Notes under the pieces: generated by a model
Told to the model about the DNA's origin: nothing
The model's input: only the letters and a program-made list of their open reading frames with translations
Databases searched by the model: none
NCBI GenBank assembly: GCA_965247815.1
Contig: CBDFHW010000015.1
Span: 372,001-436,000 of the forward strand
Source: CBDAQA01 sp965247815
GTDB taxonomy: Bacteria; Planctomycetota; Phycisphaerae; Tepidisphaerales; Tepidisphaeraceae
DNA length: 64,000 nt
Direction of reading: 5' to 3'
Shown here: piece by piece, positions 9,643-17,916 of the stretch
Layout of the letters: each line of letters opens with the position of its first letter
Numbering within the stretch: position 1 is the stretch's first letter
Translations under genes and position numbers: made by a program

Positions 9643-10410
9643 TCAGTACTTGGTTACATTCTGCGTCAGCCCGCCGTCGGCGACGAACGTCGCGCCGGTG
9701 CAGTAGCTGGACTCGTCGCTGGCCAGGAACGTCACGAGGCTGGCCATCTCTTCGGGCTTTCCGAATCGGCCGAGCGGGATTGGTTCGATCGCCAGTTTAC
9801 TCGCGACCGGGTCGTCCAGCGTCGCCTGATTGATCGGCGTTGCCACCGCGCCGGGCGCGACATTGTTGGCCGTGATTTTGTAAGGCGCGAGTTCCACCGC
9901 CAGGTTTCGCATGAGCATGCGGATGCCGCCCTTGCTCGCGCAGTACGAGGCGAACTGCGGGAACGGCACGTCTTCGTGAATCGACGACATGAAGATGATC
10001 CGCCCGCCGTCCCCCTGCTTGATCATCTGTTTTGCCGCCGTCTGACTGACCAGGAACGAGCCGAACAGGTTCACGTTGATGATCCGGTTCCATTCGTCGT
10101 CGGTCACGTCAACGAACGGCTTTTTGGTTTCGATCCCCGCGTTGGCCACGACGATGTCGATCCGCCCGAACGCCGCGACCGTGTCGGCGAACATCTTCTC
10201 GACGTCCACCCGCTTGCTGACGTCCCCCGCCACCGCAACGCCGGTAGTCCCGAACGTCTTCAGTTCCGCGTCGGCGTCCTCGGCGCGGTGCCCGCCCGGT
10301 AAATAGTTCACCGCCACGTGCGCCCCCTCGGCCGCGAACCGCTCGGCGATCGCCTTGCCAATCCCGCTGTTGGCGCCGGTGATGAGTGCTACTTTGTCCT
10401 TTAAACGCAT
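9643..10410 (-). CDS. Short-chain dehydrogenase/reductase, glucose 1-dehydrogenase-like
   Basis: The 255-residue protein is a classical SDR: TGANSGIGKAIAERF near residue 12 binds NAD(P), NAG (VVANAG) follows at about residue 90, and the active-site Ser-Tyr-Lys is seen in MSSIHEDVPF...YCASK. It ends with GATFVADGGLTQNVTKY, typical of glucose 1-dehydrogenase and 3-oxoacyl-ACP reductase relatives. The ATG at 10410 has an upstream GGAG, so it is preferred over the in-frame start at 10455. The substrate is not fixed by sequence; sugar or polyol oxidation is the common annotation. It may be cotranscribed with the small membrane protein downstream. Confidence 0.85.
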   Translation of the reverse strand: MRLKDKVALITGANSGIGKAIAERFAAEGAHVAVNYLPGGHRAEDADAELKTFGTTGVAVAGDVSKRVDVEKMFADTVAAFGRIDIVVANAGIETKKPFVDVTDDEWNRIINVNLFGSFLVSQTAAKQMIKQGDGGRIIFMSSIHEDVPFPQFASYCASKGGIRMLMRNLAVELAPYKITANNVAPGAVATPINQATLDDPVASKLAIEPIPLGRFGKPEEMASLVTFLASDESSYCTGATFVADGGLTQNVTKY

Positions 10411-10593
10411 GTTTGCTCCGTAGGCTGAATCTCGGTCACGCAAGTCGGTAGTCACAGACTACAGCCGAGCCCCTCGTCTCGGCCACTTTTAAATGCAAGT
10501 TCTTCTTTAAGGCCGTCCGATGGCTAAATCAGTAAAGCGATGTAGCCCGGCCGGCAAGACCTTAATCAGCACAAACAGAATGGTCAGCATCTT

Positions 10594-10980
10594 TTAATAG
10601 AGATTGACGACGCTAAGGCCGGGGAACGCGGTGAAGTGTTTTACGTTTTGAGTGAATACGTCCACGCCCAAGCGCAAGGCAGTTGCTGCGATCTGACAGT
10701 CGGGCCAATCTACCCCGTGCGAAAGACGGAACTGGCGGTACAGATTGAGAGCGGATAAACCATCGGCTTCGATGGGTAGGGCGAGATCGAAGTTGTCCAA
10801 AAATGAGTCGATCAACCGTTGCTCGCCTTTGTCACGGGCCCCCGTGAGCAACTCGGCGGCGACGAGCAGGTGGGTGCTGGGGCGGGTGGCCGTTGACTGC
10901 TCGGCGAGAAATTTGACTGCGTTATCCCGGCCCCTCAAGCAATCGATCAGCACGGAGCTATCGAAAATCCCCGCCCTCAT
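10594..10980 (-). CDS. vapC: PIN-domain toxin of a VapBC-type toxin-antitoxin pair
   Basis: The 128-residue protein matches the PIN ribonuclease domain. It has an N-terminal acidic motif in FDSSVLIDCLRG, a middle LLVAAELLTGARD glutamate, and a C-terminal DWPDCQIAATALRLGVDVFT followed by the common N-x-x-H/D-F end (TQNVKHFTAF). These would supply the metal-binding acids of a VapC-type endoribonuclease. Its start codon overlaps the antitoxin stop by ATGA, so the two are translationally coupled. The RNA target is not predictable. Known relatives cleave initiator tRNA or 23S rRNA; that is family knowledge, not shown here. Confidence 0.88.
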   Translation of the reverse strand: MRAGIFDSSVLIDCLRGRDNAVKFLAEQSTATRPSTHLLVAAELLTGARDKGEQRLIDSFLDNFDLALPIEADGLSALNLYRQFRLSHGVDWPDCQIAATALRLGVDVFTQNVKHFTAFPGLSVVNLY

Positions 10981-11231
10981 TGATGCGTCGTTCCGGTCTC
11001 TGTGTCATTACGGAGCATCATACGTTCGCGTAGAAGATTTGATGCGTCAACAGAGTCGCTGGGCAGATCGATACGATCTTTCCACATTCCCAATGCGGGG
11101 TGATTCGCGGCAAGGCTTGTTTTAGAAACTTCACGAGCCGGCTCAGTTAATTCCCTGACCTTGGCCTCCACTCGCGCGAGATCATCTGAGCTTAAACGAG
11201 GCAACTCGGCAATAATTTCGGCGGCGCTCAT
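10977..11231 (-). CDS. vapB: Antitoxin of the VapBC-type pair
   Basis: The 84-residue protein directly precedes the PIN toxin and overlaps it by 4 bp. Its N-terminus (MSAAEIIAELPRLSSDDLARVEAKVREL) resembles the short helical domain of antitoxins paired with PIN toxins in Phycisphaerae and cyanobacteria. The C-terminus (WKDRIDLPSDSVDASNLLRERMM) is the probable toxin-neutralising tail. No classical ribbon-helix-helix or AbrB fold is obvious, so autoregulation cannot be claimed. The assignment rests on position, size and tail type. Confidence 0.72.
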   Translation of the reverse strand: MSAAEIIAELPRLSSDDLARVEAKVRELTEPAREVSKTSLAANHPALGMWKDRIDLPSDSVDASNLLRERMMLRNDTETGTTHQ

Positions 11232-11348
11232 GGGGGAAGTTATACCACGTGCAATAGAGAGCAGATAGTGAATTTATGCGAGTTTGATCGGTCGGAAACA
11301 TACTTACGATAGGAACGTTGATTTGAAATTTTTCATGCCCAACGGAGC

Positions 11349-12542
11349 TCAGATTCTAAACGCGGCCATCCGATTCATCGCGATTTCGCCCAGCGCATCA
11401 CATGCGTACTTCACATCCTGCTTACTCAGGAACGGGCCGAAGCTGAAGCGGGTGGCGCCGCCGGTGTTCAGCGTGCCGATGGCGGCATGGGCGAGGGGGG
11501 CGCAGTGGATGCCGCTGCGGGTGAGAATGCCGAATTGGCTTTCCAGAATGCTTGACAATTCGTGCGGGTCGAAGCCGTCGATGCGGACGGTAAAGACGCC
11601 GACGCGGTTCCGCACGCCCTGCGGGCCGAAGTAGGTCAGTCCTTCGATATTGCTGACGCCTTCGAGGAACGTGCGGACCAAGTCCAGGTCATGGGCGGCG
11701 AGCTTCTCGACGGTCTGATCGACGACGTATTTCACGCCCGCCGCCAAGCCGATAATGCCGATCGCGTTGTGGCTGCCCGGCTCGTATTTGTCGGGGAGGA
11801 AATCGGGCTGGCGGTCGATTTCGCTGACGCTGCCGGTCCCGCCTTCGCGGAGGGTCCGCAGCAGCTTTTCCAAACCCGGCCGGATGTATAAAAAACCGGT
11901 CCCCAATGGCCCGAGCAGGGCCTTGTGTCCCGGCGCGGCCAGCAGATCGATGTTATCGGCCTGCACGTCGATCGGCACGTGCCCGGCGCTCTGAGCGGCA
12001 TCCACGACGAACGGCACGCAGTGTTCCCGCGCGATCCGCCCGATCTCTCGGATCGGCTGCACTGTACCGGTGACGTTGCTTACGTGCGTGATCGCGATCA
12101 GCTTCGTATCCCGGCGAATGGCTTTGCGAATCGCCTCGGGGTCGACGAGCCCGGTCTTGGTGTCGACCGGCACGCGGGTCTGGTCGATTCGTCCCTGGTC
12201 CTGCAGCGTGTTCAACGGTCGAAGGATCGAGTTATGGTCGATGTGCGTGCAGACCGCGTGTGAGGGGCCGGTCAATGGGATCAAGCCCTTGATGGCCAGA
12301 TTCAGCGCGTCGGAGCAGTTGAGCGTGAAGATGACGTGATCGGGATGCTCGCCATTAAACAAACGATTCAACCGTCGCCGGCAGTCGACGATCAACGCAC
12401 CGGTCTCGGTAGCCTCGGCGTACGCCCCGCGGCCGGCGCTGGCGCCCAGTTCGGTCGCGTAATGAATCATCGCTTCGGTCACCGTCAACGGCTTTGGAAA
12501 ACTCGTGGCGGCGTTATCCATGTACAAACGACGAGGCGACAT
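11349..12542 (-). CDS. Cysteine desulfurase / class V aminotransferase
   Basis: The 397-residue PLP enzyme of the NifS/CsdA fold starts MSPRRLYMDNAATSFPKPL. The PLP lysine is in LAAPGHKALLGP (K207), and the sulfur-accepting cysteine is probably in SGIHCAPLAH near the C-terminus, in the position typical of type II (CsdA/SufS) enzymes. It would release sulfur from cysteine, giving alanine plus a persulfide for Fe-S cluster or other sulfur chemistry. No other suf or isc gene is in the window, so its partner is unknown. The frame is complete and conserved. It is convergent with nothing and followed by a short untranslated gap to vapB. Confidence 0.88.
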   Translation of the reverse strand: MSPRRLYMDNAATSFPKPLTVTEAMIHYATELGASAGRGAYAEATETGALIVDCRRRLNRLFNGEHPDHVIFTLNCSDALNLAIKGLIPLTGPSHAVCTHIDHNSILRPLNTLQDQGRIDQTRVPVDTKTGLVDPEAIRKAIRRDTKLIAITHVSNVTGTVQPIREIGRIAREHCVPFVVDAAQSAGHVPIDVQADNIDLLAAPGHKALLGPLGTGFLYIRPGLEKLLRTLREGGTGSVSEIDRQPDFLPDKYEPGSHNAIGIIGLAAGVKYVVDQTVEKLAAHDLDLVRTFLEGVSNIEGLTYFGPQGVRNRVGVFTVRIDGFDPHELSSILESQFGILTRSGIHCAPLAHAAIGTLNTGGATRFSFGPFLSKQDVKYACDALGEIAMNRMAAFRI

Positions 12543-12636
12543 CTGCTGAATCCTGTTGGTGTTGCTTCTGCTTTAAGTGTAGCCAATCGCGGCGTTCAGT
12601 TTTATCTAAACAAGACAAATAAAAATAAGGCAGAAG

Positions 12637-14049
12637 TCAGTTCTCGGCCACTGCCAGCCCGGGGGCGACGTCCTCGATCGGCCTGGCGTCCTTCATCGAT
12701 CCGAACTTCCGCAGTTGGGGCCACATCGCCGCCGAGAGGACTACGACCAGAATCGTACCGATACCGCCGGCGACTACTGAACTAATGGGCCCGAAAATCT
12801 GTGCCGTGAGACCGGATTCGAATCCGCCCAGCTCGTTGGACGCGCCGATGAACACGTTAGTAACGGCAGAAACGCGGCCCCGCATGTCGTCGGGGGTCAG
12901 CACCTGTTCCAAGGTATGGCGGACGACGACACTGATGTTGTCGAACGCGCCGGTCAGCAGCAGCATCGCGAGCGAAAGCGGTAAGGATTTAGACAGACCA
13001 AAAACAATAGTCGCCCCGCCGAACCCTGCGACCGCGAGCAACAGATTGCGACCGGCCTGTTTCATCGGGGGTAGATGCGCGAGCGTGAGCGCCGTCACGA
13101 ACGCGCCGATCGCCGGCGCTGCCCGCAGCCAGCCGAACCCCACGGCTCCCACGTGCAGCACGTCGGTGGCGAAGATCGGCAGCAGGTAGGTCGCCCCGCC
13201 GAGCAACACCGCGAACAGGTCGAGTGTGATCGTAGCCAGGATGATTTGGTTGATGCGGACGAATCGAATGCCCGCGAGCAGCGTTTTCAGACTCGCCGGT
13301 TCGCGGTGTCCTTCAGACGGTCGAATCGTGACCGTGGCGAGCAGCAACACGAACGTCAGGCTGAATGCGGCATCCAACAAATAGACGAACGGTAACGTGG
13401 GGATCGTCGCGTGACCTAAGGCGATTGCCCCGACGGCAATGATGCCCCCGCCCAGCGCCGGTCCCGCCATGGCGGCGATCTGGAACACGCTGCTGCTCCA
13501 TGTCGCGGCGTTATTAAACAGTTCGATCGGGATGATCTGCGGGAGCATCGCCGAGCGCGCGGGCCCCCCCGCCGCCGCGGCAGTCGAAGCCATCAGCAGC
13601 AGCAGGTACATCAATATTGGCGAGCCTTGAAGAAACGAGACCACCGCCAAGCCGATCGAACAGACGGCGATCAGCAGAATGGTTGCCATCGTGAGTTTGC
13701 GTCGGTCGATCCGGTCGGCGAAATGCCCTGCGGGGAGCGCGAGCAGAATCACCGGCAACGCGCCGACGAGGCCCACGACGCTCAAGGCCATCGCTTTATG
13801 GGCCGGATATCGAAGGGTGACCTCCCACCCCACGGCCGCGGCCTGCATCTGCTGACCTAACGACATCAGCGACGACCCGGTAACGTACCGCCGGAAGTCA
13901 CTGCTCCGCAGGGCTGCATACGGGTCGTGCCCCGCGGTGTCGCTTCCGCCGGGCGTTTCGGCCTGCAGTTGCTGCTCGGTCGGGGCGCTCGACGCGGGAC
14001 GCTCCACGTCGGGTAATTCGCTCGGAGAAAGGGTCGGGTCAGTGTTCAT
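12637..14049 (-). CDS. MFS transporter, EntS-like (MFS_3)
   Basis: The 470-residue protein has a polar N-terminal tail of about 45 residues and then about 11-12 hydrophobic helices. The first conserved loop reads LPAGHFADRIDRRKL, the motif A of MFS exporters (G-x-x-a-D-R-x-x-R-R). The order of segments and the ending (MWPQLRKFGSMKDARPIEDV) match the MFS_3 group that includes enterobactin exporter EntS and macrolide exporters. The substrate is unknown. The start at 14049 lies in a long leader before the glycogen debranching gene, which is transcribed in the other direction. Confidence 0.85.
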   Translation of the reverse strand: MNTDPTLSPSELPDVERPASSAPTEQQLQAETPGGSDTAGHDPYAALRSSDFRRYVTGSSLMSLGQQMQAAAVGWEVTLRYPAHKAMALSVVGLVGALPVILLALPAGHFADRIDRRKLTMATILLIAVCSIGLAVVSFLQGSPILMYLLLLMASTAAAAGGPARSAMLPQIIPIELFNNAATWSSSVFQIAAMAGPALGGGIIAVGAIALGHATIPTLPFVYLLDAAFSLTFVLLLATVTIRPSEGHREPASLKTLLAGIRFVRINQIILATITLDLFAVLLGGATYLLPIFATDVLHVGAVGFGWLRAAPAIGAFVTALTLAHLPPMKQAGRNLLLAVAGFGGATIVFGLSKSLPLSLAMLLLTGAFDNISVVVRHTLEQVLTPDDMRGRVSAVTNVFIGASNELGGFESGLTAQIFGPISSVVAGGIGTILVVVLSAAMWPQLRKFGSMKDARPIEDVAPGLAVAEN

Positions 14050-14316
14050 TCGATCATCGCAGCTTTGGTCCGGCGTTCACGGGGCGAACATCGTCGCGAC
14101 TTCCCGGCAGATGACAATCACAAAAATGAGCGGCAGGCGGTGCCGCGACTTCGTATGCCCCTTTGTTCAGGAAGCTCGCTTCTCGGGTCGGCTGAATTTC
14201 CCGTTCGCGTCTGTCGGCATCTTTTCTATAGTCTGACGTAAGCCGTTGACTCGTGTTAGTCTATCGGCGGTCAAGAATGTATTAGACCCCTCGCCGATTG
14301 ATACGAGGAGGAACCC

Positions 14317-16383
14317 ATGCAGGATTTTGCCGACTTTTCGTCCGAAAACCGAACCTCGGGGGAGCTCGATTCTCAGCTGGCTCGAGAATGGCTCGCGGTC
14401 AATCATCTCGGTGGATTCGCCTGCTCGACCGTCCCGGGGCTGAACACTCGCAAATATCACGGTCTTCTTGTGGCGGCGATGTCTGCGCCGGTTCGGCGGA
14501 TGGTCTTGCTTTCCCGCGTGGAAGAGACCGTCGTCTGCGACGGCTGGTCCTGCTCGCTTTCCTGCAACGAATACCCCAACTCGATCTACCCTCGTGGCGA
14601 CCAATCGCTGCGGGCATTCAGTTCCGATCCGTTCCCCCGCTGGGCCTATCAAGGCATTGGGTGGACGATCGAAAAAAGCCTTCGACTGATCGAAGGGCAG
14701 AACACGGTGCTTATCAGCTACACGCTGCTCGGCGGAACGGGTACGACTTCTATCGAGTTTCAGGCCCGGCCGATGTTCGCCCTTCGGGGAATTCACGACC
14801 TGACTTACCAATGGAATGGAGACCTGCGGGTCGAGGACACGATCCCGGGCCACCACCGCATCCCACCCACCGGTCGCACCCCGGAAGTCTTCTTCGCCCA
14901 CGACGGCGTCTTCGAAGCCGACGCCCACTGGTACCTGAATACGATCTATCGCCGCGAACAGGAACGCGGGTATTCCGGGTTGGAAGATCTGTGGAACCCC
15001 GGCATGGTCCGCTGGTCGCTGAAGCCGGGACAGACGGTCAACTTCGCCTGCTCCGCCGACGTGCTGGATCTTGAGATGCTACTCGCGAAAGCGGCACTGC
15101 AACTAGACCGGTCTGCCGCGAAACCGTCTCGCCTGCCGCTGGATTTGCTCGACCCGTCCGACCGGTTAACGCTTACGTCACTGCTTCACGCAGCCGACCA
15201 GTTCGTGCTCGACGTGCCCTCACCGGACGGCAGCGTTGGTAATTTTGTCGCAACACAGTACCCGTGGTCGCCGCCGTCTCCCCGACTAGCGCTGATCGGC
15301 TTCTGCGGACTGTTCCTGTTGCCCGGCAAGTTCGAGCAGGGAAAAAACTTCCTCCTTCGAATGACCGAACTGCTGGTCAAGGGCGTTCTTCCGTCGTCGT
15401 TGTCCGAGTCGGGTGGTCCGCCGCTTTACCACGGCGTCGACACGTCTTTGTGGTTCATCAACGCGGTTTACCACTATTTCAAATACACCGGCGATATCGA
15501 CACGGTCACCCAATCGTTTTTCGACGCGGTCATGCAGGTGATCCGTTGGTATCACGAAGGGACCGCGCTGGGCATCCGGACCGATGTGGACGGTCTGCTG
15601 CTGACCAACCAGCCGGGCGTGCCGACCACCTGGATGGACGCCCAGGCAGACGGCTGGGTTGTGACGCCCCGCGGTGGAAAGGCCGTCGAGATCAATGCAC
15701 TTTGGTACAACGCGCTGCGCGTTGCCGCGGAATTAGCGCGTCGGCTCGGGAAGGCCGCCCAGGGGCAGGAGTTGGCCGCGCAAGCGGCGACGATGCAGTC
15801 GTCCTTCAACCGCCGATTCTGGAACGCCGCCACCGGGTGCTGCTACGACGTGATCGACGACCTGGGCGCCGACCCCGCCGTCCGGCCGAACCAGCTGCTC
15901 GCCCTGTCACTCGATTACAAGGTCCTGGCAACGCATCGGTTCGAAGCCGTTCTTGAAAAGGTACGGACAGAATTGCTGACGCCCGTGGGGCTTCGAACGT
16001 TGTCGCCGTCGGACCGGAACTACGCGCCGCACTATTCCGGCGACGTCGTTCAAAGGGACCGCGCTCATCATCAGGGTTCGGTGTTTCCCTGGTTGCTGGG
16101 ACCTTATGTGGACGCATACCTGACTGTGCACGGCAAAGGCGAAGGTGCCCGGCGGGAAGCCCGGGACGTGCTCGCCGGATGTTTAAGATATCTCGTCGAA
16201 ACCGGAACCGGGCAGCTCGGGGAATTGTTCGACGGCGCGGCACCGCACCGCCCGGGCGGCGCGATCGCGGCCGCGGTTTCCGTAGCCGAAGTCCTCCGCG
16301 TTTTCGCCCAGAATGTTCTGATGATTCAACCGGCTCCGCCAACGGCGCCGGCGTCGACTCAACCCCCGGTGCGCGTTGGGTGA
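14317..16383 (+). CDS. Glycogen debranching enzyme (amylo-alpha-1,6-glucosidase, GH133 type)
   Basis: The 688-residue protein starts at an ATG preceded by a strong GAGGAGG at 14305-14311. Residues about 20-230 match the GDE N-terminal beta domain (EWLAVNHLGGFACSTVPGLN, then TRKYHGLLVAAM). Residues about 270-680 form the (alpha/alpha)6 catalytic domain with HGVDTSLWFINAVYHY, EINALWYNALRVAAELARRL and a C-terminal ...LGPYVDAYL. The family hydrolyses alpha-1,6 branches of glycogen. No glgA/B/C genes are nearby, so it is a stand-alone glycogen-turnover enzyme here. Length is normal for the bacterial/archaeal group. Confidence 0.9.
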   Translation: MQDFADFSSENRTSGELDSQLAREWLAVNHLGGFACSTVPGLNTRKYHGLLVAAMSAPVRRMVLLSRVEETVVCDGWSCSLSCNEYPNSIYPRGDQSLRAFSSDPFPRWAYQGIGWTIEKSLRLIEGQNTVLISYTLLGGTGTTSIEFQARPMFALRGIHDLTYQWNGDLRVEDTIPGHHRIPPTGRTPEVFFAHDGVFEADAHWYLNTIYRREQERGYSGLEDLWNPGMVRWSLKPGQTVNFACSADVLDLEMLLAKAALQLDRSAAKPSRLPLDLLDPSDRLTLTSLLHAADQFVLDVPSPDGSVGNFVATQYPWSPPSPRLALIGFCGLFLLPGKFEQGKNFLLRMTELLVKGVLPSSLSESGGPPLYHGVDTSLWFINAVYHYFKYTGDIDTVTQSFFDAVMQVIRWYHEGTALGIRTDVDGLLLTNQPGVPTTWMDAQADGWVVTPRGGKAVEINALWYNALRVAAELARRLGKAAQGQELAAQAATMQSSFNRRFWNAATGCCYDVIDDLGADPAVRPNQLLALSLDYKVLATHRFEAVLEKVRTELLTPVGLRTLSPSDRNYAPHYSGDVVQRDRAHHQGSVFPWLLGPYVDAYLTVHGKGEGARREARDVLAGCLRYLVETGTGQLGELFDGAAPHRPGGAIAAAVSVAEVLRVFAQNVLMIQPAPPTAPASTQPPVRVG

Positions 16384-16654
16384 TCATGCTCCCCACGTCG
16401 TCTGTAGCGAGGCTGACTCTGAATTGTCGAGTTTTTGACCAGAGCCACCATTCAACCTGTTTCGGGGTCAAGCAGCTTCTCGGCTTAGGCTCGACGAGTT
16501 TTCCGGCGTTCACAGTAGACTGAAAGCTGTGAAGGCCCGCCCGCCATTTCAGGCCCGGACCAAGTAAACGCATCCTCTTCGGTCCGAGGTTACCAAACGG
16601 CTGCTGCCGTAACGTAAACGTGCATTTGCCTCGGCGATCTGATATTCCCTTGGC

Positions 16655-17278
16655 ATGGGTGATACCGTTGATTACAGGTACGAAAATGCTTTAGCAGCGA
16701 GTTCGACGCCTTACCTGTTGAAGCCACTTCTTGATCTCGCGATGCCCGTTAAAGGACTTAGGGTGCTGGATATTGGATGTGGAAATGGGCATATCGCAGC
16801 CGAAATGATCCGCTGCGGATGCGTGGCAGTGGGGATTGATTCCAGCGTCTCGGGAATAGAATTCGCCCGAAAAGCGTTTCCAGAAGGCCGATTCGAGGTC
16901 GGACTCGCTGACGACAAAGTGCTTACCACGTTGCAGGAAGAGCCCTTCGATCTGGTGATCAGTACCGAGGTGGTTGAACACATTTACTCTCCGCGTTCAT
17001 ATATGGCCGGGTGTTTCGCCGCATTGAGGCCCGGCGGTCGAGTGATCTGCTCGACGCCATACAACGGCTACCTAAAAAATGTTGTCGTCGCCGCAACCGG
17101 GAAGTTTGATACACACGTGAACCCACTCTGGGACGGCGGACATATCAAATTCTGGTCGCGGAACACGCTCGGAGAATTGATGACCGAGGCCGGATTCGTC
17201 GACCTGCGATTTCGGGGAGCGGGCCGCCTGCCTTGGCTCTGGAAATCAATGCTTATGATGGCCCACCGACCGGCTTGA
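16655..17278 (+). CDS. SAM-dependent methyltransferase, UbiG/class I type
   Basis: The 207-residue protein has the Rossmann motif LRVLDIGCGNGHIAAEM (motif I), then VGIDSSVSGIEFAR and FDLVISTEVVEHIYSPRSY (motif III), and LRPGGRVICSTPYNG. This is the order of class I methyltransferases of the UbiG / methyltransf_11 group. The acceptor substrate is unknown; relatives act on small molecules, quinones or sugars. Its 3' end overlaps the convergent acetyltransferase by 26 bp. The 271 bp upstream of it show no gene. Confidence 0.82.
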   Translation: MGDTVDYRYENALAASSTPYLLKPLLDLAMPVKGLRVLDIGCGNGHIAAEMIRCGCVAVGIDSSVSGIEFARKAFPEGRFEVGLADDKVLTTLQEEPFDLVISTEVVEHIYSPRSYMAGCFAALRPGGRVICSTPYNGYLKNVVVAATGKFDTHVNPLWDGGHIKFWSRNTLGELMTEAGFVDLRFRGAGRLPWLWKSMLMMAHRPA

Positions 17279-17837
17279 CCCACTCCCGGGGCTTAATGAA
17301 CTTCGCCGGGTTGCCGCCGACGACGACCCCTTCGGGCACGTCTTTGAACACACTCGCCCGAGCCCCGACCAGCGACCGCCGTCCGATCGTCACGCCCGGC
17401 CCGACGAACGCATCGGCGGCGATCCAGACGTCGTCCCCGAGCGTGATCGGCTCTCGAACCAGGGCCATCTGTCGATCCCGCGCGTCGTGCGTGCCGGCAC
17501 ACAGGTGCGCGTATTGACTGATCGTGACCGACCGACCCAGTTTGACCTTGCCGAGGCAATACAGGATTGCGTAATCGCCGACACTGCTGTCCTCGTCGAT
17601 TTCAAGGTTCCACGGAATGGTAATTCGCGCGGACGCGCGAACACGAACGTCACGCGCGATCCTTGCGCCGAAAAGACGCAGGAGCCAGGCGCGCCAGCAA
17701 TAAAAACTGTGCGGCGAAAACCGGAACACGGTCGCCTGCGTGAACGCCCAGAGAACGCGGATCGCTTTCTGCTTAGCGGTCCACGGGCTGGGCAGCGCCC
17801 GGACCGAACCTTCAGTGCGATCCTCCGTTGGGTTCAT
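17253..17837 (-). CDS. Hexapeptide-repeat acetyltransferase, WcaF-like
   Basis: A start at the ATG 17837 gives 194 residues. The protein has an N-terminal helical stretch (TAKQKAIRVLWAFTQATVFR) and then left-handed beta-helix hexapeptide repeats (VRVRASARITIP, LEIDEDSSVGDYAILYCLG, DVWIAADAFVGPGVTIGRRSLV, ASVFKDVPEGVVVGGNPAK). The arrangement matches the colanic-acid acetyltransferase WcaF and related sugar O-acetyltransferases using acetyl-CoA; the histidine in CAGTHDARDRQM is the probable catalytic base. The acceptor sugar is unknown. An upstream TTG (17885) is a less likely start. Confidence 0.8.
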   Translation of the reverse strand: MNPTEDRTEGSVRALPSPWTAKQKAIRVLWAFTQATVFRFSPHSFYCWRAWLLRLFGARIARDVRVRASARITIPWNLEIDEDSSVGDYAILYCLGKVKLGRSVTISQYAHLCAGTHDARDRQMALVREPITLGDDVWIAADAFVGPGVTIGRRSLVGARASVFKDVPEGVVVGGNPAKFIKPREWVKPVGGPS

Positions 17838-17916
17838 CACCTCATGATACTGATCGGTCGTCGGCAGGGTAGTCGATCCCGGCAAGCCTTGAGTTCGGAC
17901 GTGCCGATGACAAAGT

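Noticed and set aside
14167..14928. Reverse-strand open frame of 253 codons over the debranching-enzyme start
   Set aside because: It opposes the well-supported glycogen debranching gene with its strong ribosome-binding site.
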